DNA from: Ectobius pallidus
Lineage: Eukaryota > Arthropoda > Insecta > Blattodea > Ectobiidae
Assembly: GCA_964059195.1 (NCBI GenBank)
Contig: CAXKWD010000011.1
Location: 10,122,366-10,186,365 of the forward strand
Length of the DNA stretch: 64,000 nt
Direction: 5' to 3'
The notes beneath the pieces were generated by a model, which searched no databases, had not been told where the DNA came from, and saw only the letters and a list, made by a program, of their open reading frames with translations. Each line of letters begins with the position of its first letter. Position 1 is the first letter of the stretch. Shown one piece after another: positions 34,838-46,192 of this stretch. The position numbers and the translations under genes are program-made.

Positions 34838-35715
34838 ATCCCCCCCGTTATAGCGACGTTTATGCCGCCCAGGCCTTACAGGACCGCTACGTGCCAGGGG
34901 AGGGAGATTCCATGGATCACACACATACTTTTTTGTCCAGACAAGATATAGATGGCCTCACCGGATGATTGATCAGCCCAATGCTTGGGTCACCTACGAG
35001 ACAACACGAACACATTGGACAAAGCACACCAGTAGCATAACGAACAAGGCGCGGATAGTATGAAGCTGATATTGATGGCCAGATGATGTCCGGGGACCTC
35101 AAGGGCCTCGCCTCATAGATTTGTCCACCTTATACCCTCAATATAGCCTAGGATATCTAGGGAATGTTGCCACTAACACATACAATATATGATTTAATAG
35201 ATAGGTTTACTTATTTAAAAATCCTACTCACATGAAGTTATCCTATAATTTTTAAATCAGTTTGTTTAAAACAATTTAAGACATATATTAAACTGTTTGT
35301 TTAAAACAATTTAAGACATGTATTGAACTGTTTGTTTAAAACAATTTAAGACATATATTAAACTGTTTGTTTAAAACAATTTAAGACATATATTAAACTG
35401 TTTTAAATATTATAGGATAACTTCATGTGAGTAGGATTTTTAAAAGAGTAAACCAATCTATTAAATCATATATTGTAGATGTTTTGGCAAACTTTCATAG
35501 ATATCCTAGGCTATATTGAGGGTATAAGGTGGACAAATCTACATCAACTACACCCTCATTGGATAATTATGAAGTTTATTAATCAAGGTCCTATGTTTCC
35601 CGAAATTTGTCTCACAGGTGAGGAGAAAACCCACCTAGGAAACTTGTCCCGACCAATAATCGAGGAAATCGAATGCAAACCCCTACGTTACAGCGGTGGA
35701 CTTTTTTATCTATTT
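34838..35715 (-). mobile_element. SINE family D copy interrupted by a MITE
   Basis: The left part 34838-35115 matches 36432-36700 (CCAGGCCTTACAGGACCG, CCAGATGATGTCCGGGG). The right part about 35586-35715 matches the following segment (GTCTCACAGGTG, CCTAGGAAACTTGT, CGACCA) and the tRNA-like head. Between them is the palindromic element at 35116-35541. Confidence 0.78.
35116..35541. mobile_element. 426-bp MITE with about 140-bp arms and internal 35-bp tandem array
   Basis: TA-GATTTGTCCACCTTATACC at the left and GGTATAAGGTGGACAAATC-TA at the right. The arms stay inverted, nearly perfect, for about 140 bp. The centre (about 35262-35400) is four tandem 35-bp units containing GTTTAAAACAATTTAAGAC. 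TA on both sides suits a TA-target DNA transposon. The insertion splits a SINE D copy, which dates it after the SINE. Confidence 0.88.
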
Positions 35716-36431
35716 TATTTTTTTAAATTTAATTTAATTTAAAATACGACGAATGTCTCAAAAGAGGCGTATTATTCGCAGCCCCCGACTTAGGTGTAAA
35801 AATGAAAATTTTGTGTGCTTGTTTTCCATAACTTGATCGATCCCGTTCAAGGCTCCAAGAAACTATTACTGTAGTTTTTTCTGTTATAGGTGAAGTTACA
35901 GTAACTCGGTTTAAACAACCTTCCTCGAGAAAGCTGCAAGTAGTTCGTCCTGACCTTCGGATTGGATTACGCTTGCACTTGAAACTTGAGCAATGTAAGG
36001 ATTGTCTGAATTTAGTAGCCTAAATCAGACTCTCCCTGCCCTTAGACTTAAATGCAAGCTGTTTGTTTACATTGAGGTAGTTATACGTGTGTTTTGGACA
36101 CGAGCTTCCGATGTCATCTCATTACATAATGCACTCCATTTCATAATAATTCAATGCGTAGAAAGTTTATACATTCCTTGGGTCTAGAGAACGTATGTAT
36201 GCAGGTTTTTGTCCTGCTCAATGAAAGTAATGTCTTTAACTGCAAGTGATGTAAACAAAGCAACCGTCTGCGTGACCCTGTTCTGTTTACGTGCTCTTTT
36301 TCCCACTCTGATGACCGCCGTTTATTATTGTTATTCAAAATTAACCTTCCGATGGTCACGAGGGGTCTTCTGGGACCTCTATGCATACAGAACATAACTC
36401 ATTTTTTGTTGTTTGATATCTCTGTTTCTTA
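35716..36431. other. no gene recognised
   Basis: Mixed-GC DNA with several short overlapping frames on both strands (36002-36397). No domain recognised. Confidence 0.45.
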
Positions 36432-36838
36432 GTATACTTCTCCCGTTGTAGGGACGTTTCTGTGGTCCACGCCGCCCGGGCCTTACAGGACCGTGAAATG
36501 TCAAAAGTGTACCTGTGGATCACAGACATACTTCTTAGAGCAGACAAGGACATTAAGGCTCTCCCCGGATGAGTGGTTAGCCCAATGCCGGGGCCACTTC
36601 CGAGACAACACGAGCACACACATTCATACGGCACGGGTACATACGACGCGGATGGGGCGAAGGTAATAATGACGGCCAGATGATGTCCGGGGGCCACAAG
36701 GTCCTAAGTTTCACGACGTTCGTCTCACAGGTGTGGAAAAACCCCGCCTAGGAAACTTGTTCCGACCAGGAATTAAACCCGGGCCTCTGCGTGTGAAGAG
36801 CGAACCTATCTCCTACGCCGCGCCAAAGCGGCAACTTA
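36432..36838 (-). mobile_element. SINE family D, most complete copy
   Basis: Body as above. The minus-strand head GCGCGGCGTAGGAGATAGG with a degraded B box CCGGGTTTAATTCC lies at about 36770-36838. Defines the family together with 20680 and 34838. Open frame 36356-36697 (minus) is a shadow. Confidence 0.8.
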
Positions 36839-37166
36839 TTTGACATCATTGTGCAAAAGTTGTGCATATTAGAACATATTTTGCAAGAGTAGTGCATATT
36901 TATATTTTAAGAACGTGTACTGTATTTGCATATTTATATTATCTTAATGCACAATTTTAGATTGTAACCTATACAATTTTTCTCTTTCAATTGTTGGCAC
37001 TAGTTTCCCAGCTTTTGCCTCATCTTTTAACCTACAAACTAATGATAAGGTCACCTTAAACTACAAGATTATGTACTCGTAATCTGTATTGATTTCGGTT
37101 CCCTTCTCGCACTGTCTAGCACAGAAGCTTTATTCTTACGAAAATCATACGAACTTATTTGCTTCA
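36839..37166. other. no gene recognised
   Basis: AT-rich with a short imperfect duplication of GCATATTxxAAGAAC near 36860-36930. Confidence 0.45.
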
Positions 37167-37834
37167 GGGCCAGTTGTGTAAACATGTAATCTGTTGTTAG
37201 GACGCAAAATTAACTTTCAGTTACATTTAACCGTCTTTTTTTATTGTATAAACATTAATTCAAGTTTATCTCATCCTAACCAACAGTTTAATATAACTGG
37301 TGAATTTTTTGAAGTTGAGACATAAACTGATGATTTGGAAATTTGAAATACATATCAAACAATGAAAAGACACTAGAAATTCATTTTATAAGTATAAATT
37401 GAGTTGTTAATTATTATTTTCAAATCATTTAGATTCAGTTTGCTTTCACTTTGTCTAATGACATTAAAAATACAGATACCGGTATCTTAGCTTTGTTGTT
37501 GGTTATGGTAGCCCTACATTACAAAATAGCAACATATATTTCTAGATTTCTGATTATTCTGACCATCTGGTGCTGCAATGAAAATCCATCATGCATCTCG
37601 TGTATGTCATAAAAGAAGGAATCCTTTATTAGTACTGAATGACATGTTACTAAAATTTGAATAGAAGAACTAGACAGAGGTTATATCTCCCCTTGCATTC
37701 AACAACAGTTCCACCAGTTATTTAAAACTGTGAGTTACACAATCTACGGTTATTTTAAAAAATATAAGTAGCTAGTCATTTTCTAACTTTCAGTTAAAAA
37801 TATCCGTAGATGGTGGATTTTATACAACTGGCCC
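37167..37834. mobile_element. 668-bp element with short TIRs (GGGCCAGTTGT)
   Basis: GGGCCAGTTGTGTAAA at the left and TTTTATACAACTGGCCC at the right. Flanks TCA / TTA could be a 3-bp PIF/Harbinger-type target (T-N-A), with one mismatch. Non-coding AT-rich interior. Confidence 0.65.
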
Positions 37835-37837
37835 TTA

Positions 37838-38527
37838 ATCAACTTAGGCATTGAGTTTTAGTGTTATCATTAAAGAATCACCGGGTACTTCAATACCCAA
37901 ACTTCTGGGCATCGTAGCTTTGGTACATTACAGAATGCATGTTGTACCCTTCCGATGGCATCGACCACCAACCTATACTCTTTTTCTCTCTAAGAACAAA
38001 TCTAAAGTAAGCAAAATCCAGTACGTTCTCACTTTAGTCAGCAATACTCGTATGACCTAAGAGTGAGGCAGAAATACTGATTTTTGTTTACTTTAGATTT
38101 GTACTTCGAGTGAAAACAGAATAGCGCTACATGTCACTAACACCTAATTGCCACTTACCTAGAGTCCGTAAATATAGTTCGCGCGGGGAAAATGTACCTT
38201 GTTACATGTACCATATGGCAGTTACCAGTTCGGTAGCGTTGACACAAGAATAAAGTAATTGCCCAGCATGTGCGTCAAGGGCCAATGAGACAAAAATTAA
38301 TCCATAGCCAATGGAAGTGTTGGTACGTAAGCTAGGGTCCGCGTAATCGCTTGGAACGCCTCGTGTAGAAACCCTGATATGAGCTTTGGTAGACCCTATA
38401 TTTTTATTTTTGTTATGATAGTTCCTTTTATTAATCATGACATATTTTAAAATCGAATGCTTTCGTATAATAATACATAAAAGGCCTGCAATATTTTTCT
38501 GTATCCTTTATAGTTTTACAACAGGGC
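37838..38527. other. no gene recognised
   Basis: Short frames on both strands (37851-38060, 38202-38438); no motif. Confidence 0.45.
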
Positions 38528-38535
38528 TAAGGAGC

Positions 38536-38777
38536 CATAGGCGTACCGAGGGGGGGGGGGTTTGGGGGTTTGAACCCCCCCCCCCATTGATTAAAAAAAG
38601 GAAAATTGTATAATTTTTCTAAGTCTGCCCATAAAATACTTAATACAAGTATAAAGCGTGGGAAGCTTAAAACTCGTTATTTTGCATCTTAATTTTTTAA
38701 ATTCTCCGGGGGAGACTCCCCAGACTCCGCGGATGTTATAACCCCCCCCCCATATGGTCGGCCTGGTTACGCCTATG
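38536..38777 (+). mobile_element. hAT-type MITE with G/C runs, copy 1
   Basis: Inverted ends CATAGGCGTACCGAGG and CCTGGTTACGCCTATG. Perfect 8-bp target duplication TAAGGAGC (38528-38535 and 38778-38785). A G12 run and C12 run form a hairpin at the left; a C10 run lies at the right. 242 bp, non-coding. The second copy is at 54625-54885 in opposite orientation. Confidence 0.93.
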
Positions 38778-38785
38778 TAAGGAGC

Positions 38786-40771
38786 CATACGTAAGATACG
38801 TACCCTTAGGATAAAGAAAGAAAGTAAAAATAAAAAACTTCTGAAAACTTTATTCACGGATTTTCTGGTACAGGTACCTATTATTTTTTACTTTAAAAAG
38901 CAAGTTAAATATTGTAAAATCTTGAACTCTACTTCAAGCGTGGTAGGGATCTGACACTTTGGTTACCCCCAGGTTAAGTGTTCTACATTATTTTATATAT
39001 TTAAATTAAACGTACATTCATGACTACATACATACTAAAGTATTGTAGAGGAACACCACCTAATAATGCAATCACATAGCTACAAAACGATAGCAAACTC
39101 ACTGAATTCTGATTTAACTTGTAGATTGTTGTTGTTTGTTGTTTGTTATATATATTCTACGTTAAAGGTCTGAAAAATCTGTTCGAGTATTTGTGTATGC
39201 GGATAATTAAATGCGCAGACATTTCTGCAAACAAGCAATCTATCTGAGAATTCTACAGTATCTGTTTACTGTGTATTGAGAACTGTTGAAACAGTGATTT
39301 TTGTTCCATCATGCAATCTCAGTTACATCCTGACTTAAATTTCCTTTAGCTATTTGTGAGAGAACAATGGTTTGAAGCTAAAATGCACGAAGAATACAGA
39401 TTAGTTAAAGGCTCAGACGATTATGCTAAATGTTATTGCAGAAATGCAGTTAATAACTCGACAGACAGCTTCTGGGAAACACTAAGAAGAGATTAGCATG
39501 GAACTTGACTTGAGTAAGAACAAAACCTGAACCACATGACAGTATCCCGGCGACCGGTCTATCCTCTTAGCCATTTCCAGGTATTACGTCTTGCAACGAC
39601 GCCGGAAATTCTGTTATTTTACCTAATCGAGACGCAATGTAACTACGATTACAACCATCATGATCAGCGTTTATCAATGTTATTTCATTATTCAATACCA
39701 ATAACAATTAAATATAATATGGACCCATGTCAGTTGTTAATGCATATATTTTTATAATCTTAAATTATATACAATTATGTGTATTGTACAGCCTATAACG
39801 AACGAAACATGCTAATTGTATAACAGCTTTTAATTGCTGCAGGCTAAGTATAATTCACAAAAATATACGATATAAAGAGGGAACAGATGGAAATTTCCTA
39901 CATAAATGAAATGGTAGGTCTTTCATAGTTTTAGGGAGGGAGTGAAAACCAAACTGTGTGTTTTTTGTTTTTGTTTGTTTGCTTGTTATGGTTATTTAAC
40001 GGCGGTTGTAGAGTACTCCTGAAGACTGTAACCCTCACCGGTGTACCAGAGTTGTGTCCCGCTAAAGTTATTTATGGAACTGTCCGATTAGTTCTATGTT
40101 AAATAAATTGTTCATCTGTTACTGGCCCAACCTGAACAAAAAAACAACCCATACGATGCATTGTCGACAGATTAACAAGGCTTTAAATGGTGAAAGTGAC
40201 AGTTTTAAGTGGCTAATAATAAAATAGGATTTGTAACTACGGCTACATTGGGTTAGTTATGCAAATATATTGTGTACTAGAAGAGTAATGTTGCGAAATA
40301 CCTCGGTTTGCAGATGCTGGAGGGTGACAGAAGAAGCAGCAGGCCGATGGGGAACAAAGAACACGAAAACACAAAACACACACACATGCAACGAACTGGC
40401 AGACCTGACTGCAAGTGACTTCAGACTCACCTGGTCGCCGCATCTAGCGCTGGGGTCAACGCTCAAATAGGTAGGAGTTGCTTTATGCCGCGACGCGGCT
40501 AGCGTATTGTTAAAACAATCATTTTAAAGTGCTTCACGAGCAGAATTCTCTAGCCCTGTTCCTCACAGGTGGGTCGGGAAGAGCTCATGCACGTAATGCT
40601 CCAATAAGTATGTGATACCCTACTCATAAATACTATTATTAGTAACTACCTCTGCATTTCACTACTGCATCCTCAGTACGTAAAAGCATGACGATGTCAG
40701 CACATTTCGCTTTCACCAGAGTACGTATTAACTGGTAATTTCAGATTTTGAAAACTAAACTTTTCGGGGTC
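38786..40771. other. no gene recognised
   Basis: AT-rich with a few short frames (39536-39757, 40243-40470) lacking motifs. Confidence 0.45.
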
Positions 40772-40919
40772 GCAGTTATTTTTTTTCAGCATAGGTTTTG
40801 CCTTTTTAGGTTAAGTTACGTTAAGTTAGGCTAGGTTAGGTTATGTTAGGTTAGATTAGATGACATCTTGCGGCGATTTTTGAGAATATGGCAAAACCTA
40901 TGCTGGAAAAAAAAACTGC
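40772..40919. mobile_element. 148-bp MITE carrying (TTAGG)n-like pentamers
   Basis: GCAGTTATTTTTTTTCAGC...GGTTTTGCC at the left and GGCAAAACCTATGCTGG...AACTGC at the right form about 30-bp TIRs. TTTTCGGGGTC before and TTTCGGGTC after suggest an 8-10-bp target duplication. From 40806 to 40860 there are 11 in-phase pentamers, four exactly TTAGG and the rest mostly one change away. TTAGG is the insect telomere unit. Confidence 0.82.
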
Positions 40920-40934
40920 TTTCGGGTCAGCCTA

Positions 40935-41624
40935 GGCCGGTATTCTACTGTCAAAGTTCTTGAAAAGGAACAGAGCAAAGAACTTGAACAAGATCAAAAG
41001 GCGATATTTGAATGAGATATAATATTACTCTACATCAAAGACCTTTGAGCAAATTCAGTGTTCTGTATAGGTATAGGAGGTAGTATGAAAGACTGAGGAT
41101 AACAAGGCTTTGAATTAACATCAGGATTTAGTGACATAACAAAAAAGTAAATATATCAATAATTTGTCTTATTTTTTTTGCGCCATGTATTTAGTCCTCA
41201 GACTATTTTTCCTTCTCATCTTCTAGTGTAATTTCTGGGAAGTAGATTTTAAGGTCTCCTTAATACACCCTAGTTTTTTCAATCTCTCTTTTATAATTCA
41301 GGTGTTTTGAATTGTACAGGTACTCTCTTTACATAACAATTCTATGAGGAGTTTACCCCCTCCACCGTTCCACTATATTTCGTCTGCCACTTCAAATATC
41401 TATTTTGGTTCCTTTAAATTCCTTTAACTTCGATTTTTTTAAATATATATTTTCAAAACAGCTTACGTTTTTCCACCCAGAAATCTTTGATCTAATGTAA
41501 TAATAACAGAAATCCGTCAAAGAATCATGCAACGCTGCTTGTTTTTCAACTTATTGAAGCAAGTCTGCCACTTTATTTGCTCAAAGCATTTTGATTGAAG
41601 AAATTTGATAGTTGAATACCGGCC
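40935..41624. mobile_element. 690-bp TIR element (GGCCGGTATTC), PIF/Harbinger-like
   Basis: GGCCGGTATTCTACTGTCAA at the left and TTGATAGTTGAATACCGGCC at the right; TIR similarity fades over about 45 bp. CTA / TTA flanks are compatible with a 3-bp target. Non-coding. It lies 15 bp from the TTAGG MITE. Confidence 0.78.
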
Positions 41625-42367
41625 TTAGCAGTAACTAGAATTATACTGGAATTTTTGGTTATGTATAGATTCACTCGGCTTATAGCTAAATCATACCTTC
41701 CTTAGTCGAGGGAAAAAAAAAGAAGTGCATAGAACTACCCCGGAATTGAATCTTGGACATTAACCAAGACAAAAGAAGAATGTAAACACACAGTTATAGT
41801 TTTGTGCATTCTGAGCTTTATACCTTATAGCTTAGGCCTATACGAAAAAACCAGATCCCTAGAATTCAGTTACATTCCCATCATCTTTGTCTTTATTTTC
41901 AAAATGTTGGATAATGGTATTGCATTAGCAAAAATAACATGGTGGTGTAACAGTTGCGAATCATCTTGATCTGAACACAGATTTCCTTCCAGTTACTCAA
42001 TTTTGTCATACTTAAATGTAACTAGAAGTTATGATTTCCAACGGGGAAAAAATCAAGAAGAATTGTGAGAATGAAAAGATTTTAAAATGCGTGAAGGTTA
42101 CATAGTTTCAATTTATTGATCGTGTTGATTATATTTTTGCGCTATCTTTATTTGGAGGGTATATTTCAGTTAGTGAGTGTTTAAGGCAGAAAAACAGCGA
42201 TGGAAACAATACAATGTAATTTTCTCTCCATACTTGATGCCTTTGAAGATAAACACTTTAAACTGGAACTATATAAGCGTTATAGTCTGTTTGGGAGTGA
42301 AATGAACACCTAGCTGCAATATTTCAGTACTTTATTTTCCACAAACATTTGCAGTTCTTTTACACCT
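41625..42367. other. no gene recognised
   Basis: AT-rich; TAGGCCTA at 41833-41840. Confidence 0.5.
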
Positions 42368-43033
42368 GGGCACTGTTTCATATAACTTTTACACTCGTAG
42401 TACTAGCAAATACATAATAATATTAGTTATTATTATTAGTCTTCTGTTTCATAAGAATATTTTGTAATAATATTCGTTATGAGTTCATGGCTCTAAATTA
42501 ATAGTAAATATTGCTAATTTTATTAGTCATCTGTTTAATAGACTGCAGAACTAATAAAATTACTCATTAATATTTTGTGTTTTTTTATAAGTGTATTTGG
42601 GCTAACAAGGTATTCTCAATCTGATTTAATTATCAATTTAGAAAAAAACTTACATATGCTATGAAAGGAATTTTTGTCATGACAAGTTTTTAGGATTTGA
42701 GGTTAGATTTTAGTACATAAGTTTACTGCTATCTTGAATAAGTGCCTGGCAGATTTATTCATTTCTTAGAGCTAGTTATCATTTGTGACATTTATGAAGA
42801 TATATGTAGGCCGTTCTGCTTTGAAATAGTACTGACAAAAAAAACTAAGAAGGGAAAAACACAAGCAATCCCGACATAACCTCCAAATCAATCAGCTGAC
42901 TAATGAACTAACAATATTAGTGAAGAGATTTTATGAGTAGTGTTCATATCTCTATGAAACAAGATTTTGATAACTAGTAAATAATAATACTATGAGTTCT
43001 AATATTATTAGCAATTTTTAGGAAACAGGGCCC
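42368..43033. mobile_element. 666-bp element with short TIRs (GGGCACTGTTTC)
   Basis: GGGCACTGTTTCATA at the left and GGAAACAGGGCCC at the right are inverted with two mismatches. ACTAGCAAATA and TACTAGTAAATA-like subterminal motifs are shared. Target duplication unclear. Confidence 0.6.
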
Positions 43034-43770
43034 AACGCTCCTTTGTAAGGAAAATCGAATTTGCGGGCGCTTATGATACTGTTACTTGGACGCATAAAAT
43101 CAGGTAAAATCAGGTGTAAAATTTGTAGTCTCGATTTTGGTATCCTTATATCTTCTTGTATTTTGATTACGTATCTATGTGCTAAACTGAATTTGTTAAA
43201 GATTTGGCTGAACGGACTTAACTCGTAAAGAAGGAAGGTTAAAACAGTTTTAATTTTCTTTCAAATTTAATATATTTATAGGCATCCAAGTGATAAGTTA
43301 GGCATACAACCTTAAATTAATTGTAAATTTCTGTTACAATTTTATTGTTTTCTTGTTGCTTTTAAAATGCAATAATAGTAACGAGAATGGAATGTTAGAT
43401 TACACTGGTGTTAGCGAGAGAATCATGCAGTAAGGTACCGTAAGGACAACATATGTGCGGTTCGTTAGAGGAAAAAAGTGAAATTGATTGTAGCGAGTTT
43501 GCTTTACCAAAATGATCCAAGTTAACTGCGCACACGAAAATGTGCTCGCGTCACTTCCGCAATGTTCCATTCAATTACCCCCAACTGTACTGTGGTCGTT
43601 CCTTCTCACGTTGATAATTACAATAGTAAGAATAAATATGTTGATAAAACAATAATGTTAATATTGATAATAACAGTGATAACACTTTACAACAAATTTG
43701 AACTTTTTTCTGTCCTTTATATGAAACTATGTGATTCTGTGTAAACAAAATATATAAAAACCAAAATGGT
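43034..43770. other. no gene recognised
   Basis: AT-rich; nothing supportable. Confidence 0.5.
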
Positions 43771-43776
43771 CCATTA

Positions 43777-44118
43777 GGTACAGTTCTTGTTATTTTCAAA
43801 CAATTCATCACGAAAGACTGCTTTAATCTGTGGGCCAATAAAAACCCCTTCTTTTACCTTTGCCTCACTTGAATGTTTGAATTTGTTCCTGAGATGCAAG
43901 AAAGCCACTCCTCTGTCCAGAGCTTTTACAAATATTTTCATCAAACCGAGTTTAATGTGCAATGGTGGAAGAAAGACACATTGCGGATTCACAAGTGGAT
44001 TTATGTGATATGTTTTTGGTGCCAGGAATGATTTTTTTCTTGGATGCCACTGTTTATGGATGTAGTGATTTTTTTCTTTCACGGCTGTCCCATTCTCAGA
44101 GAAAATAGCAGAATTTAG
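43777..44118 (-). pseudogene. fragment of an uncharacterised repeat-borne arthropod protein
   Basis: The minus-strand frame (about 110 codons including about 12 upstream of the first GTG/Met) contains KNHYIHKQWHPR, NPLVNPQCVFLPPLHIKLGL, MKIFVKALDRG and KVKEGVFIGPQIK. From memory, the string LPPLHIKLGLMK--VKA and G-F-GPQI recurs in many uncharacterised arthropod proteins that appear to be repeat-associated; I cannot name a function. It starts after an in-frame TAA, lacks the N-terminal part usual for such proteins, and ends with a stop shortly after DELFEN. I therefore treat it as a broken copy. No TIRs were found around it. Confidence 0.6.
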
Positions 44119-44592
44119 TGTATCCCTGTATCCTTACGTAAAAAGCTAAAGTGTGGATTTTGGGGGAAACGGTGTGTGGTAAACAACAAATAAATATAGA
44201 TTCGTTATTTTCAGCCAAAAAATACAAGAAACACATATTTTCATCTAAATGACATTTTTCATGGTGCACAGTTTAATGAGAATAATGATTATTATTATAA
44301 TAAATCCCCCTTGAAGTTTCAGTGGTTGCGTACTAATTCTTGTTTCAAGAGTTGTGGCTTCAAATCTGGGTAAGGGAGTTAATTTGTTTCGGGGTGAAAA
44401 TGTACTAAGAACGGGTCCTCCAGGTCCATAATTCTGAAATTTCAGCCTCGTCAAAGAACCTCAAGCATTTTGAGAGACTTTGAGCAAAATTTTCGGCGTT
44501 TCTCGTCGTTATTAATACCTTAGTTCGAATTAAGTTGCTTATTCGACCGAAAGCTCTGACTCATGTCACAGTTATCTGACTGACGAAATAAG
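44119..44592. other. no gene recognised
   Basis: AT-rich; minus frame at 44245-44454 has no motif. Confidence 0.45.
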
Positions 44593-44813
44593 TATAGATC
44601 CCGCACGAAATCTGTGCCGATTGCCTAAGTCATTGCATTACGTTTTCGTGGGGACTGTAGCGTCGATTGGCCTGCTACCTATCTCTCTCGCACAACAGTA
44701 CCTCCCTTTCTATTTGTAAAGGCCAAGCTACCTCTCTCTCTCTCGCACAATAGCTTGTTTCTCTCTAGAGAGTAACGGTCTCATCGGCACAGATTTCTTG
44801 CGAGATCTTTATA
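44593..44813. mobile_element. 221-bp MITE with about 30-bp inverted ends
   Basis: TATAGATCCCGCACGAAATC...GTGCCGAT at the left and ATCGGCACAGATTTCTTGCG-AGATCTTTATA at the right are inverted. The interior is CT-rich with CTCTCTCGCACAA twice (about 44683 and 44740). Confidence 0.72.
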
Positions 44814-45216
44814 ATAAAAATACAATTGCCAGGGTTGACTTGAGAGGTCAGAGCAGACTTAGCCTATATTACCGTAAATTAGCAGAGGTAATAATACAAA
44901 TAGTTATAACAACAATAAATTTAACAATAATAATAACTTAATTTAAAGTATTTTGTTTACGTATGGGTTTGAGTTAATCAAGAAAAAGCTTAAAAAATTA
45001 TAAGACATTCACCGAACAACTCGAGCACTGAAGACGTTTCTATAGCCATACCATTGTTTCGGTAAAAGGGAATACACGGTACTGTCATAATTATTATTAT
45101 TCTATTACTATTACTACTAACTAAGGTCAAGTTTGTTACACAGGCCAGAAGCCCGATAGAGTTCCTAGATCTGAGATACTTTTTAGACGATCTGAGCCGC
45201 CTGTGAGTCATATATT

Positions 45217-45884
45217 CCATTCACATTGAAAATTAACCGTAAACGTAACGTAAATTTGGAAGTTTGGGCCACGTTTTTCAATGGGGCCATTCACAATGCA
45301 TCACTTAAACTTTAAACATTGCGTAAAATTAAGCGTTAACTTAGAACCTTCCAGACCTCGAGCTCTTACGTTAAGTTTATGCGAAACTTAATTAATTAAC
45401 CAATCAGAACTCTCTGTTCAATCAATCGAAAGGTGACAGGGGAAGGAAGTAAAAGTAGTTAAGAGATGGCGTCTATGGATTAGAAACTTGTAAGACTATA
45501 TGATATGAAAAATGCTAAAACAACCCATTGAAAGAAAATATATGGACATTAAATTCCCAAGAAATGAACTACAGTAGTAAATACAGTCCATATAATATTA
45601 CTGTTCATTATATGTTTATAATGCAGACCTTTAACCTGTGTGTACATAGTACATTATTTTGTATGATTTCAATTTCTATACACGTGTTTAAAATAGAAAT
45701 GAAAGCTACTTCTGTTTCGTATTTGGCAGTGATTTTAACAGCTTTTCACGTTCTTGTTTCTGACTGGTTGTTACCAAGGTTTAAGTTTTCATTGTAAATG
45801 CTCATGCATTGATAAAGTCTGCGTTAAGTACTTATGTTAAGTTATGTTCATATGTTTATGGTTAATTTTCGATTTGAATGCGCC
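45217..45884. mobile_element. about 668-bp element with imperfect TIRs
   Basis: CCATTCACATTGAAAATTAAC at the left and GTTAATTTTCGATTTGAATG at the right are inverted. A second GGGGCCATTCACAATGC start lies 77 bp inside the left end, so the left end may be duplicated or nested. Frame 45528-45797 inside it has no motif. Confidence 0.55.
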
Positions 45885-46053
45885 GTTACACACCAGTCTC
45901 CTTTACGCTCACAATTGCTTATGTTATTCATTTCTCATAATGTTTGAGCTTACCCCAAAGTTATAGTTTACCAGAAGAATAATAATTATATAAGTTTGAT
46001 AATCTCAATTACCTCATAGTAGCGCAACAACAATAATAATCATAGTAATAATA
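45885..46053. other. no gene recognised
   Basis: AT-rich. Confidence 0.4.
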
Positions 46054-46060
46054 GTAACAC

Positions 46061-46111
<51 letters not shown>

Positions 46112-46124
46112 CAACAACAACAAC

Positions 46125-46183
<59 letters not shown>

Positions 46184-46192
46184 TAATAATAA
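46054..46192 (+). repeat. compound (AAT)n-(AAC)n-(AAT)n microsatellite
   Basis: About 18 AAT, 6 AAC, then about 20 AAT units with rare interruptions. Poly-Ile, poly-Tyr and similar frames are artefacts. Confidence 0.97.

Noticed and set aside
35262..35400. CRISPR-like array
   Set aside because: Direct 35-bp tandem units without spacers, in eukaryotic DNA.
36002..36697. Several overlapping short frames on both strands
   Set aside because: No motif; the right half is SINE D sequence.
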